From assembly GCA_033980235.1 (NCBI GenBank), contig CM067069.1, forward strand, positions 1,075,501-1,139,500: a stretch of 64,000 nucleotides of DNA. The letters run 5' to 3'. The notes under the pieces are model-generated. The model was given only the letters and a program-made list of their open reading frames with translations. It did not search any database and was not told where the DNA came from. This stretch comes from Diadema setosum (taxonomy: Eukaryota; Echinodermata; Echinoidea; Diadematoida; Diadematidae). Position numbers and translations under genes: made by a program. Below are positions 51,902-63,786 of the stretch, in pieces (the first letter of the stretch is position 1; each line of letters opens with the position of its first letter).

Positions 51902-52789
51902 GTAAGTGGCTGTCTGTTTACTAAGGGGGTCCAGCAGGTGTTACTAACAATAGATGCGCGGACTAGGAGAGAATAGATTCTGCAGAATAGAGACGTATGG
52001 CTAGAATAAAAAGATGGGCTTCGTACCAGGCATGCACCCATCACAGTGACCTGATCATCTTTACTACTGATCAGTATCAACATTTGATGCTCGTACTGTT
52101 TAAATACAGAACAATTTTCTTCTTTTTCGTTATACTAATGAAAATTGAAATTAAGTGTACACTCATATGTATTCTTTACCTTGAACTGATGACAGATCAG
52201 GAGTTTTGATAATCGCAACATTTTGTCATTTGTAACTAAGCTAAATATTATTGATAAGTATCCAAGAAAAAAATGTAAAAGTCCTATTCGTGATTCAGTT
52301 CATTTTACTTCCATTCATTTAGGCCCTGTAAGCCCTATAGTTTACTTCAATCCAAAAATAGTGTCAAACATATAAATACAAAACATACATTTCCCATAAA
52401 TCATATAGTTTGAACAATTTGTAAAAAGTATGTTTAAGACAAAGTGAATCGTAAAATACATTACAAAATATATATGTACACATTTATTGAACAATAAGAA
52501 GAGCAAAACATACTTTGCGGGGTTGACAGAAAAGAAATGACTATGAAAATAAACTAGTAAAACCGGGATCATTCAATGAACCAATGCATTCATTCAGATT
52601 CATCGATATTACGTTCAGTAATGACGAAATAGTTAATGCGGTTATTAGTATTGTGACATGCCCTAATGTACACTGAAATTGAGAGTAGTCGAGACAGCGA
52701 GAGTCTGATCGAGAAAGTGAAAGCACACTTGTTTACTCCCACTGGCCGCTAATGTGGTATGTAAGTCGATCGATCGATTCGCTTGTAAG

Positions 52790-52871
52790 ATGGCAAGAAG
52801 GAGAATGACCTATTTTGTTCTCTACACTGTCGTCCTTGTAACTCCTTTTGTCTTTGCTGGTATAGGGACAG
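52790..52871 (+). CDS. Candidate signal-peptide exon of a very small secreted peptide
   Basis: The frame MARRRMTYFVLYTVVLV, continuing TPFVFAGIGT, has a basic N-region, a hydrophobic core and an A-G-I-G junction. It meets ACAG|GTGCGA, a weak donor, in phase 1, and then runs into a (TG)n tract if unspliced. An acceptor with a T-rich tract (TTTTTTCCAG, 53227-53236) in the right phase would add NYDFNIPILRAFISC and a stop, giving a 43-residue product. The weak donor and short tail leave this speculative. Confidence 0.22.
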
Positions 52872-52898
52872 GTGCGAACATATTTCGTCCGAAGGCCA

Positions 52899-52901
<3 letters not shown>

Positions 52902-52929
<28 letters not shown>
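52902..52929. repeat. (TG)n microsatellite
   Basis: About 14 TG units, just after the possible donor of exon 52790. Confidence 0.9.
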
Positions 52930-53236
52930 GCTCAGGTGTGATACATTCTCAATTTATACACTACTATCATGCGTGTATGTATGAGTGTGTAAGTGTGTAT
53001 GGGGGGGGGACTGGAAGAGATAATAGATGTTTTAATCAATGATGACTCACCATGTGTGTATTGTTACATTCGAGTAGAAACCTGAATGTCAGGTACGGCT
53101 TTCATATTCTTTTCTTCTTTTTTTTCTCATTTGACACAAATTACCACATTTGGAGGGAGGGAAGGGCGATATTTCATCCTGTAAATGTTGGTAGCAGCAA
53201 CTGACTTTCTTGAATCATTGTTGTTGTTTTTTCCAG

Positions 53237-53284
53237 GAAATTATGACTTCAATATTCCCATCCTGCGTGCTTTCATTAGTTGTT
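53237..53284 (+). CDS. Candidate short terminal exon
   Basis: It follows a good pyrimidine tract and CAG. In the phase left by exon 52790 (or by 49860) it encodes about 15 residues, NYDFNIPILRAFISC, then TAG. It is supported only by the acceptor and phase, and so short a frame is easily open by chance. Confidence 0.15.
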
Positions 53285-53461
53285 AGTCATTAAACGTTAC
53301 ATACCTCAAATCTACAGTTCTGATTGAACTGGTTGTAAAATTTCTAAAACTCTTCGTTTCTCACAGCTAAGCTCGTGGTTGTGTATGCCTGTGCGTATGT
53401 GTGCTGTTTTTGTGGCATAGTTAATCGATTTCGTATGGCTGCAGGCTCACCTAGATACTAG

Positions 53462-53848
53462 CATACGCCTAACCGCGTTCACATGGATACTGTAGAAGGG
53501 TGTGTGACCAATTGTGTGTTGACGCAAGCAAACAAAAGAAGTTTCTTCACAATTTCACGTTTGCACAGTACCCGTCACTTACACGCTTCGCTCTTGAATC
53601 CCCACCCCGGCCCCCTAAAATTAAAGTACCTCGGTAAACGTAGGCCGAGAGCACTGATTAAACAAAGAAACATGTGCGAGGCTTTCTGCCTCTGGGCAAA
53701 GTTAGCTCTACACATTGATGGAAGGAACATGAAGTTTTGGGGCTCTCGACATATCCCGCAAAATGTACCGGTTCTCCCAAGGCACCTCCTGGATAAAACC
53801 CGTGGGGTCTTCAGTGAATTCTATGTTATCACATCGTTGATTTTATGA
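53462..53848 (+). other. GC-rich open frame with a dibasic/amidation-like motif
   Basis: The frame is open from 53462 (first ATG 53483) to TGA at 53846-53848. Its second half is clearly richer in GC than the neighbourhood. The translation holds YLGKRR (amidation donor plus basic cleavage site, residues 49-54 from the ATG), a C-EAF-C pair, and IDGR followed by MKFWG. These motifs would suit a peptide precursor, but there is no signal peptide in frame and no strong acceptor in phase, and the C-terminus runs into AT-rich sequence. It may be an exon, a pseudogene remnant or chance. Confidence 0.18.
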
Positions 53849-53911
53849 TATCAGCGTCATGTAGCATTTTCATGTATGCTTCCATGAGTGAATACAAGCT
53901 CATTCCGCCAG

Positions 53912-54220
53912 GGTTCCCAGCCTCATCCCGACAGCCACCGGTGTAGTCATCCGGACGGCAGCTCGAAAACCTTGGTGTCCGCAGAGCTGGACACCAGGAC
54001 TAGGAATGTCTCAGTCGAGGCATGGAGTCACTCACCTCCCTGGTCGAGGCCAACCTACCAAACGACAGCACTTCCTTCTGCCCCCATTGACATGTTTCGC
54101 GCGCCTTCGAGCTTGCGTACTTTCAGGAAACCATGCGAAGTGGCGCTTCGAAACTTTTTGCGTGTTCAGATTCCAATGTGTCATAGAACAGATGAATCTA
54201 TAGCATGTCGTGTAGGCTGA
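53912..54220 (+). other. GC-rich region open in two frames after a CAG acceptor
   Basis: After TTCCGCCAG, two overlapping frames stay open for about 100 codons. One ends at 54220 (phase-1 entry, starts SQPHPDSHRC). The other ends at 54203 and contains GQPTKRQHFLLPPLTCF. Only one could be coding. The raised GC against AT-rich flanks marks the stretch as unusual. The phase-1 frame would join the signal exon at 49860. No recognisable domain was seen. Confidence 0.18.
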
Positions 54221-57200
54221 TATTCAACATTAATCATGTTAATCGTGCTTCAATTAATCCACAAAATCGTGTAACAATTTTTTGTCTATAAATCGTGACT
54301 GAAAAACCACAATTATAAGGTTCCTACTTTTCTGTTATTGTTCTATACCTTCTTCAACTTTTTTTTTCACTTCAAAATCTCTATTAGTCGCCCAATCTTG
54401 TTTAGAGGTAATGTTGTATTCGTTGTCAGTATTGTCTCGGCCATAATGTTCGATGTAAGTCTCTTGTACGATGAGGATGACTCCAAGGAGTGAATGACTC
54501 AGTGTGGGATGGTGCTCGAAGTCAGTCACGTGTGCAAAGATTAGGGACGTATAAGGGCAAGGACGTCTCTTCATGGAACGTTACCCTAAGAACGCATCAG
54601 CAGGTACAAGATTCATGGCCAAGTGACGCCACGTGGAGATAAACAAAGTGCTTAATGGATAAGGTTGGCCAACGAAAGTAAACGGAAGATTAATTTTTCT
54701 TAGAATACAGAGTAAAAGGCTGATCTTACGTCTCGTGAGCAGTTATATATAGCAAAGAACAAGAGAAAGAAATACAAAACAGGACACATTTTGTCTCTGT
54801 TGTTTTTTATTCTTGTTATGTCTGGCAAGTCATGCTCTTCTGCGTCCATACCATGCACATGCCATGTGCTTTATCAAGTGCTGAATTTATACCTGTCGTA
54901 TTACATTTGCACAGATTGCAGCTATACGTATCTTTTTTTTTTCCCTTGAAGTACATCATGTGCTGAATTTCATCTACAAGCAATTCGAAATGTATTGCGT
55001 ACCTGGATTAACTTTTGAGATTGTCTTTAATATCATATCATTTTTAATTACTATCAAAAGCAGTTATGATTTTGAATCTGTAAAGAGCAGCGATTATTCT
55101 ACAGCACAATCTTTGAAGAGAGAACATGGCATTTGCACCTGCACAACAAAGATATGAGATTGGCAAGAAATTGATCAAGAACCTCGAAAAATAAAGCCTG
55201 TGGTCAACGGATCTGTGAAATTGGAGCAAACAGACTGACACCTTGATTACAAAATAGCAACGATCATATGTGGGTCCATGATCTAGAAAGGCTCGAGTGG
55301 CGTCTGATAAGCAACAGACAAGCCAGGTAATTGAAGGAGACGTCCCTGAATAAATCTAGGAAGTGGAATAGCAAACAAATTAAAGAAAGTCGGATTTGAC
55401 AACTTGATGCCGAGTCGTCTGCACATAGTCACGGGTCGAAAAGATCTGACTTGATAGAGTTGAAATGAAGGGAGGAAAAGAATAAAGACGAGTTTGAATG
55501 AATCATTAATGATGACATGATAACGATGTTCTTTTTTAATTATCTGTAGTCAACGTGAAAACGACAAGCAGGGTAGATCGATTTTCGGCTTCCATTGCAA
55601 TGAGTAATCACAACCGTTTAGTCATACTTACATGTATCAACCAAAACATCGCAGAGGATTACTCGCATGCATGTGGTTTCGTTGTTTTTCTGCGTTGACA
55701 ATGCGATGCCTGCTTGCGTGTGTGCGTTGTGTGTGTATGCGCGCTCGCTCGCTTGTGTGCGTGTTTGTGTTATTCCCTATGGAAGTAAAAGCGAATTGAA
55801 CTGTAATGTTGTCCGTGTGGATCTTTTGACGGTCTCGCAAAACTTCACGACGCATGCCCGACCTCCATGCCATGTTGTGAAAGAGTTGCGATCAACCGGA
55901 AAATCCACACTATAATCGTAACTGTTTTGTCCTGCCAGCATTTCTAGTCATCTTCTGTTCTCATTCTGAGCCCTGAGAGCTCACTCAAATCGTGCAAATT
56001 GACCATCTAGTGTCCTTCTGAACACAGTCGTGAATTGTTTTCCATGTAGCCTAAATGCTCGTTATCATTCATAAACGCTGTTCAGTCATCCATCCAGCGC
56101 TATTTTGATAAAATAAAATTTTGTAAAAAAATGTATGCTTCATTCCAGCTGTCTGATCATAGCAATGCTTCCACCCTTTTTGCTTCCGCGCCTTCCAATT
56201 CCCCTTATCGTCTTACATTTTCCCCTTTTCTCCAATAATGTCTTCACTCATTTTCCTTCATTTGACATCTTTGTTAAAATCTATTTATGTGAGTAGGCGT
56301 GTTTAAACAAAGGTACGAATGTTTCCTCAAGACATAGAGAGCAATCTACGTCGATGACTGTTTGAGACTAAAATGTATCAACTTACAGATATAATTGATG
56401 TGGTCCGCTGCTTATTACTGGGTCTCCTTGTCCTTTGTTGGCTAAAGGTTGTTACGATCGCGCACCTGGCAATTTAACTTTTTCGTCAATAGTTGATCAT
56501 GTCTTGTCTGTATTACAAGGCCCAAGATTGCTCTACATGTCATAAGAAGTCCACCGTCCATTGATCTTTCCAAAGACTAACGTTATCCGATCGACCTTGT
56601 AAAAAAAAGGGGGGCTGATAACCCCCCTACTCCTATTGTCTGCTGGTCCATCAACAATGAGGTACGTCCTAGGGAAGAACGCACGTGTACATTGCGCACA
56701 TGCATGGTTGTGTGCTCGTGCGTATCGCTCGGAGTCATGCCCTGAGCGATGTACGGTCACGTAGCAGGGCATTGCTCTTCGCGGTAAAGCGATCGACACT
56801 TTACAGGCGACTTCCACTTTATCTTTCTTCAACACAATCATTTGTATTTTTTTGCAATGTCCTTAAGACCTTTGTAGAACCCGATCCACGTGCAAAATAT
56901 GCTGTACATCAAAGGTTGCGAGAGAAAAGGAAGTTTAAGTTGTCATAATTATCGTGTGTGTTTGTAAATGATTTTAAAGGACTTTAGTTCAAGCGTTAAG
57001 GGTGCTGCAGCTTTGTTTCCAGCAAACCAAAACGACTTGATCACTCGCATACGACAAATAGAAATGACTACAATCTAAAAGTCGGGAGGGAAATTCAAGA
57101 TGTGTACATGACGGAATTTTATCCCGGAGAATCGAAACAGAACTACGTCTTTTTTTCGAGATGAATTATGGAGGATTTTTTTCTTTTTGAATTTTGTTTT

Positions 57201-57748
57201 TGTTTTGTTTTTGTTTTTGTTTTTGTTTTCGTTTTTTGTTTGTTTGTTTTTTGCAACTAGATCCCCTTTCACGGCTAATACAGGAGAAGATCAGGCATAG
57301 GTTAACAACACTCAATGCCGATGAGATATGTTGGGAGAATAGTCACGGAGTGGCTGGGTTTGCAAAAGCAAGGAGCTTCAGGAACGAACGACCTTCGGAC
57401 GACAAAGTAACAATGCAACAGCAACGCCCAAGGAAAAGTCCCGACGAATACTAAAAGAGGGTGAATACGAGATAAGTTTAATTCCTCAATTGAAGTACCC
57501 TCACTTTATTGAGGCGTGTTTGCGGCGCCACAATATTAGCCAGTGTGCAAAGTGGAATTGGTGGTACGGCAATGCACCGTCTGCACTGTCTCTTTATTCT
57601 CTTTCATATCATGGTGATGACTAAAGTACGCAGCTGTCTAGAAGTATCGCAGCGTAAAATGAATACCTCAAAACAAAAGAGGAATGTCTCTTATATTACC
57701 ACCATACAGTGAGGGTCTTCGTGGGACGAAACTTTCTGCCTTAGAATA
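54221..57748. other. Non-coding stretch within the proposed gene B intron
   Basis: No supported exon. A (GTTTTT)n run lies at about 57,196-57,250, and short TG-rich sequence at about 55,720-55,770. Confidence 0.5.
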
Positions 57749-58080
57749 GTCTTTGTTTGTTTGTTTGTTTCATTTTCCATCTAAGAAGATGGCTGGATAG
57801 CCCATATTCAGCTTCAATAGGTGGTCTTCCATGGCGTCCAGTTGGATGTAAGACGGCACCACTTCACCGGGTTAAACACCCTACTCTTTGCATGAGTTGT
57901 GACTCTCTCACACACGGGACCTCCATTTTACAGTATGTCCTATCCGAGGAACAGAGTGTTTTGCCTCTTACTAGAGGGGACGGTATGATTACACACAACA
58001 TTGCTCAGTGGGACGGGGTATCGAACCGTGGTCCTTAGGATCGTGAGGCAGACGCGCTACCGACTGAGCCAAATCACCGT
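57749..58080 (-). mobile_element. tRNA-derived SINE
   Basis: On the minus strand the element opens with a tRNA-like head. An A-box (TGGCTCAGTCGG, plus coordinates 58060-58071) and a B-box (GGTTCGATACC, 58017-58027) form an internal RNA polymerase III promoter. A body of about 240 bases follows, then a tail of (AAAC)n (57,753-57,770). The head does not fold into a sound T-arm, so it is a SINE and not a tRNA gene. The open frame on the plus strand here is a by-product. Confidence 0.8.
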
Positions 58081-61000
58081 CTGTAGGTCTTCAATAACAT
58101 AACAGGTTAGATTACAGAAAGTCAGTAACAACTGATCATTGACACCATCATCTACGACGTAAAATGGACGTCCATTACATTATTTTTAATGAAATACAAG
58201 TAAATGCGTTGTTTTTGTATGACCACGTTCCATGACGGATAGGAGGTGGAGATACAGGAGAGGGAGAAAACAAGATTTTGAAATAGGACTATAACATGCA
58301 GTACTTTAATAATGAACTACACCTGATAGACAGAGAGAGAGCCTCTTATAGAAGGACGTCAATATGACTGGCTTTTTTTTTTTGGCATCATCATTGATTA
58401 CAAAGGATTTCAACATCATGCTAAAGACCATCCATATAACCAAACTCTCCATAACCAACAACAGAAAAGTGAGCATTGAAAAAATGTTGGCTAAAAGTCC
58501 TACCTCCATAAGATATAATATACATGTACCCACTTTCATGATTACCTCAGGGACATACTATTATGAGCCATCCCTTTGGAACATTTTATTAAAACATATT
58601 TATATTTTACACATAATGATAAAAGTGTTTGAGCTCTTTATGGTATCGCCTGATTTGATGTCAGTATTGTCTGATGCTTTTTGTTTTTTCAATAAAGCCC
58701 CATTTGCGTATTTCATTTATTTTTGTAAACAAAAACAAGAACAGATATATTCCGTTCGCTAACAAGAATCTGGTGTCCAACATGCGATTATGTCGCTCGG
58801 TTACCGTGAGAGAGAGTGATTATGTCACTCGGTTACCGTGAGAGAGAGTGATTATGTCACTCGGTTACCGTGAGAGAGTGTGTGTGTCTGTAACAAGGGT
58901 GGATAAACTGACAAATGCAGTGCCCGATATCCTATTTACTTGCGAATTTAGGGACAATACTGTGCTCTAATATTCACAAGTATCTCTGCCTGTATTTAGC
59001 TGGTGAGTCAATCTTGTTTAAATACGTGTCACACAGGGCTCGGTTTGGGAATTTGATGCAAATGGTAGTAGGTTAGATGCAACGACAGAGAGAATGAAAA
59101 CGGATGTCGTCAGAAAACTAGTCAGAGGCACGATGACCAAAGAGCGATGACTAACTGATTTCCCATCATGCAAACCACCAGCCAGTCATTTTGTATTTTA
59201 CGCTCCGGATTACGAAGTACCTGGTGTCATTTCGAAGCTTCCGTTTTGTATGAATAGTAAAACAAAAAAAAAAACAAAAAAAGAAAAAGGGAATTCCTGA
59301 AGACTACCTGAAAGTGTTCACTTTTTATGATGCCTTTACACAACAAAGACTGCCTCATTCTCTTCTATCCTGCAGTGCTGTCGTCGTAGGTCAAAGGTCA
59401 AGTCAAAATTTGAATATTTGTCGTCTATGACATATGATAAAATTACTTGATATTTTCCTATCGGACTTAATCAGTACACATGTGGAGTATGGTGGGACTG
59501 TTTTTTACTTCGTTGCAATCAATAATGTAATGAAGTTAGAGGGCACAAGAGTGACTTAATTAGCTGTCAACGTTTGTGGAAGAGAATAATTCATTAGTAT
59601 GTCAGAAAATATGTTGATTGTATTTAGTGGGACAAACAAACTGACTGGTAAGATATTGGACAACTTTTATGAGAGGGCGTCTTGAAATTTCACACCACAA
59701 TGTGTATTCTCAAATCACTCATTTTCTGTGATCCAAAGTAACGATAGTTACACGATCTTACAGAGCATTATATTTGAACTGTGGCGGGATAAGTGCTTAC
59801 CTTCACTGAAGTTGGTGAGATCTTATAAAAGCTGTAAAAATGTTACGTACTTTGTAATTAACACATAAGTCGGATGTATTAACTCTCTGCAATAAAAATA
59901 TCAATGTTTTAAACTCCCTCAAATAGTTGTCTCGCTTTTAAGCGAATAACGAATTTGGCAAATGGTGTAGATGAAGATAACAATTTGATCATGATGACAT
60001 ACAAGAGATATAAATCATACAAAATGAGACGCGGTGTATAACCGACCAGGGAACAATCATTTCCTTATACGTCGTGATAATTAATGAAATTGTTGAAGTA
60101 GAAGTCCTGCAGTGAAGTGTGGTTCGATTAACAAAAAAATGAATTTGTATTACTTTGCGATCTGGTTGGGCAATTAAAACCGTCAAATTGCCTATAGACA
60201 GTGTTGGATGAAGCCTGGAAAACTGAGACGATAGCGAAAATTGGCTCTCGGCTTAGAACAAACTGACGATCTCTCCTGCTATTCACAACTAACAAGACTC
60301 AAAGTTTGGATTTCTCACTTCGTTACCTAACCGTCTCGGACCATTTAGCTCAGATCAATTGTAATGCAAACACCATTGTTATCCACAAGAGACCAATAAT
60401 CGCCCGTCATTGTTTCACAGCTTAGAGGTACGACCGTTTGTTCAAAGAAAACTCGATGTTAAAAATTTGACCAAGAAGTCATCTAAATGGTCTACTGACG
60501 GAGCACATCGAGCGCCATGTAATTCTTCCTGCTTCGGTGTTTGGTTAGGGACGCAGTGTCCATTTAGCAATTTAGCTTGTCCAATAATTGTTCTGTGAAA
60601 GAGGAATGCATACACACGTCCCACCTAGACTGCTTCTCTGCTCCTTTTCTGTGACGCCTCAATGATTCTACAATGATTCTATCTTTATACCCTACCTATA
60701 TAAAGCCTCAATGATTCTATCTTTATACTTATCTGTGATAAGCCAAACGTTAGTGGCGCAACGCCTGACATTTCGGAGAGTTTTTGAGGGGAGGGGTGAA
60801 TCTTTTGAATTCATTGTTTTGTTTTAAGGCCGCTAGCTGTGTGCGCAAGTTGTTCTTGATTGATTATTCACTTTTTCCATCAATTCCAAAGTCTGGCCAG
60901 ATAATCATTTTGTTCATGACTAAGGGATTTAGAGTACATGCACATGTATACAATGTTGCCTATTTCGATCATCTGATTTTGATTGTGGATATCAATATCA

Positions 61001-61552
61001 ATATTTCGCATATTTTCGTATGTGATCTTGCTTATCATATCGCATTTTGATGCTTTTATGCTTGTTCTTATGCACAATGAGAATTAACCGCTTACTTCCA
61101 ATATCTGATATTGCTAAAACTGATGACTTGAAAAACAGGCCCCTACCTTCTGAACGTGATTACCCTGTTAGTTTTTTTATCTTTTTTTTTTTTTGCTAAA
61201 GCTTAATAAATAAAATGAATAGATGAATAAATGACTAGATGAATAAATACGATAAGATATAGATGACTATTTCCTTCCAAGTCAAATCTTCATTCCGATC
61301 TCTTCCGTAAAATCTTCATCTCCATATGAACTATATTTCTGCCATTTGTTTCGATGTCGCGGCATCATTGTGTTGGCGTGCATCACCGATGTTTTATTAT
61401 GAATTGGAAATACTTTTCATATGTACATTTCAAATGGAATATTTGATATATTTATATATATATATTTATATATTTTTTGATATATTTGATATATTTAATA
61501 TTTAACATATATACTTAATACTTTACATTTGCTCTCCGTCTCTTTCTCGCAG
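58081..61552. other. Non-coding stretch before gene B exon 2
   Basis: It contains the 32-bp minisatellite, a partial 49-bp direct repeat around 60,657-60,730 (CCTCAATGATTCTA units) and a very AT-rich TATATTTATA tract (61,440-61,510) just before the exon 2 acceptor. No further exon was supported. Confidence 0.5.
58786..58880. repeat. 32-bp minisatellite, three copies
   Basis: Three units start at 58786, 58818 and 58850. Each contains GATTATGTCACTCGGTTACC then GTGAGAGAGAG. The first has one G for A change and the last is slightly shortened. A short TG run follows. Confidence 0.85.
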
Positions 61553-61613
61553 GATGTGTTTCTTACCGATGACGAATTAGAGCATTATATTGGCAATGAA
61601 AGGGACTTACTGG
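61553..61613 (+). CDS. Gene B, exon 2: acidic pro-region
   Basis: A 61-bp exon between CTCGCAG and G|GTAAGTG, both strong signals. Only phase 0 is open: DVFLTDDELEHYIGNERDLL plus one base. The other two frames hit stops within the exon. The residue make-up (8 Asp/Glu in 20) is typical of acidic pro-segments that precede basic mature peptides. It resembles in role, but not clearly in sequence, the acidic stretch in gene A. It ends in phase 1, matching the exon at 63787. Confidence 0.6.
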
Positions 61614-63786
61614 GTAAGTGACTTCTTTTCTATAACTGCACAAACACATTCCAACAACACACACGCATAAACGTAAAGGTAAAGTTCACCTTCATAAACA
61701 TAAGGATTGAGAGAATGCAGCAATATAAGTAGAACACATCAGTGAAACTTTGAGGAAAATAAGACAATCGATGCAAAAGTTATGAATTTTTAAAATTTTT
61801 GTGTTGGAACTGCTGGATGAGGAGACTACTACAGCTTGTGAGTCATATGCGTACAACAGTATAAAGAAAATGTAGAGAAAATTCAACATATTTTTTTTTT
61901 CGCATAATAAAAGACCACTTGACTTGCCTCTTTCTAAAGGCAGGGGGAATAATATTACCCATAACATATGTCGGTAACGAGTCAAGGGAATGTGTACTTT
62001 TTTTCAAAAGATGAAATTTTGTGAAATTCTCTTTATATTTTCCTTATGTTGTTGTACGCATGTGACATCTAAGTTATTCATACACTGCAGTAATCTTCTC
62101 ATCCAGCGGTTACTGCACAAAAACTTCAAAAATTCATAAATTTTGAACGGATTGTCATAGACCTGATATATCAAGGTTATATGTTTCGTTTATAAACACT
62201 ACTGTGTTTCCTTGCAAGTCCAGATTTGTAACGAAACGAACAATCTTTAGACTATACAAATAGTAAGCCGAATATAGATCATAGATTAGTGTTATAGATC
62301 CTAAGTGTGTATTGAATATACCATCACATTGCTGTGACACAAGGTGACACAGACCACACCGAATCTATACCCCCAGATCCTGATGAAGGTCGTAGACCGA
62401 AAGCTTGAATAAAGGAGCAAAACTTTGAGAGTAACGTCCGTCTTACACCTCATTTCTTTCGCATATCAACATGAACCATGGACTGCGCGCATGTGCAGCT
62501 CAGGCTACTTTTTCGTAAAATTTTGATAGAATATGCACAACTTTAGAATGCCGCACTGCAAAAATTCATCAACGAGATTGGGGGTAAATGATCTTAAGAT
62601 TGTACCTGTTAAATTACATTCTTTTGTAGACAGTAACTGACCCCAAATAGGCTATTTTGTGGCGAAACGACAGAGAAACAATAAAAACAAATGAAAACAA
62701 AGGAAGAGAGAGAAAAGCCAAGAAGCTAAAACTGTCACACGTTGTAAGATATGTCAGCATCCACTTATATTGGTCTCGGTCCAGTATACTGTTGACGTTT
62801 TCGACGTGTTGTGTTGGGCGAGTTGATGTTGTTTACGCGTCCAAGAGGTTTCGGTCTTCTTCCTCTTCAAGAAGATTATCTACTCCTTTTTTTTTTCCTC
62901 TAGATAGGACACTCAGGTGTCTTGGTCACAAGTGGTGATTATCCTTGTTGTTAAAACCTTAATCTTGTGTACGAAACCACTGCGTTTTCCCAACTTATTC
63001 TAGATGATCTGTATTCCAACCAAATAGGCGAGGGATTTGGGTAACCTTCCCAATTCATCGAGTTTACTTCATTGATATAAAATTTCTTAGCGGCGTTTCC
63101 TCCCCCCCCCCCCCCAAAAAAAAGAGAAAAAGCTGAAGTGATCCTCATTGTTGTTAACGCTTAAGTGTAGAAGGGGGTCGAGGGCTCTAGTTCAACAAAC
63201 TGCTCAATTATCTTGTAATGGAGGGTGGCACAATGACACCGTCTGGTGTTGGCCAAACTCCATAAAGGATTCAGCTGAATAGAATCTTGTCAATGACCGT
63301 AATGGGACTTAGATATAGTGTACTCTACCGTCATGGACAGTTTTCTGCAAATTTATTGAAGCACATCGGCGCAACAGAGCGGGAAGGACTCAAAGATCCT
63401 TGGTGTCTTTGAATTCTATTCCTATAGGAAAGAGAGTGCTTACGGCAAAATAACTTTCGTTTTCAAAGAGCGGAGACCTCGTTGTGCAGTATAAGAAAAA
63501 TAAAGAGAAACCAACTTTTTCTGAAAAATTGAAATTGCAATTCGGTAATGAATCTAATGATTTCATTGTATTTTGCTTAGTTTATACAAACGCGTATACA
63601 TAGATTCCTTTAAGCCTATCTTAATGAGTAATATAGTAATGTTGATAGGCCAATATGTATAAAAAAAGACGTTTTCATCATATGTTATAATACATTAAGA
63701 TACCTTGTTGGTTTAGCGTTCAGTGTCCCATACTGCACAGATTTGTATTTGAAAACGAAACGAAATCGGTGGCGATTTTTCAACAG
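61614..63786 (+). other. Gene B intron 2
   Basis: A 2,173-bp phase-1 intron (GTAAGT ... CAG). It carries a foldback element (61763-62157), a possible retroelement 3'-end fragment near 62,370-62,460 and a poly-C run near 63,102. Confidence 0.5.
61763..62157. mobile_element. Foldback element in gene B intron 2
   Basis: The left arm (61763-61884) and right arm (62023-62157) are diverged inverted copies. They share TATGAATTTTT, GCTGGATGAG, CATGCGTACAACA-like and GAAAAT motifs in order on opposite strands. The loop is about 138 bases. Sequence before the left arm (from about 61,675) probably belongs to the same element. It lies entirely inside the intron. Confidence 0.65.

Larger units (their letters stand above)
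51902..61552 (+). other. Proposed gene B intron 1
   Basis: A 9,651-bp phase-0 interval between the exon 1 donor and the exon 2 acceptor. It contains a weak signal-peptide exon candidate (52790), GC-rich open frames (53.46-54.22 kb), a SINE (57.75-58.08 kb) and a 32-bp minisatellite (58.79-58.88 kb). If any of those exons is real, the interval holds a nested gene or the gene B pairing is wrong. Confidence 0.35.

Noticed and set aside
57757..58038. 93-codon plus-strand frame
   Set aside because: It lies antisense within the SINE body.
58017..58080. tRNA gene on the minus strand
   Set aside because: A- and B-boxes are present, but the T-arm does not pair and a SINE body and tail follow.
39349..61613. 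Exon 39349 spliced directly to 61553 as the main gene B start
   Set aside because: Phase permits it, but exon 51830 is nearer with a perfect donor, and exon 40785 gives exon 39349 a nearer partner. Kept only as a possible alternative.
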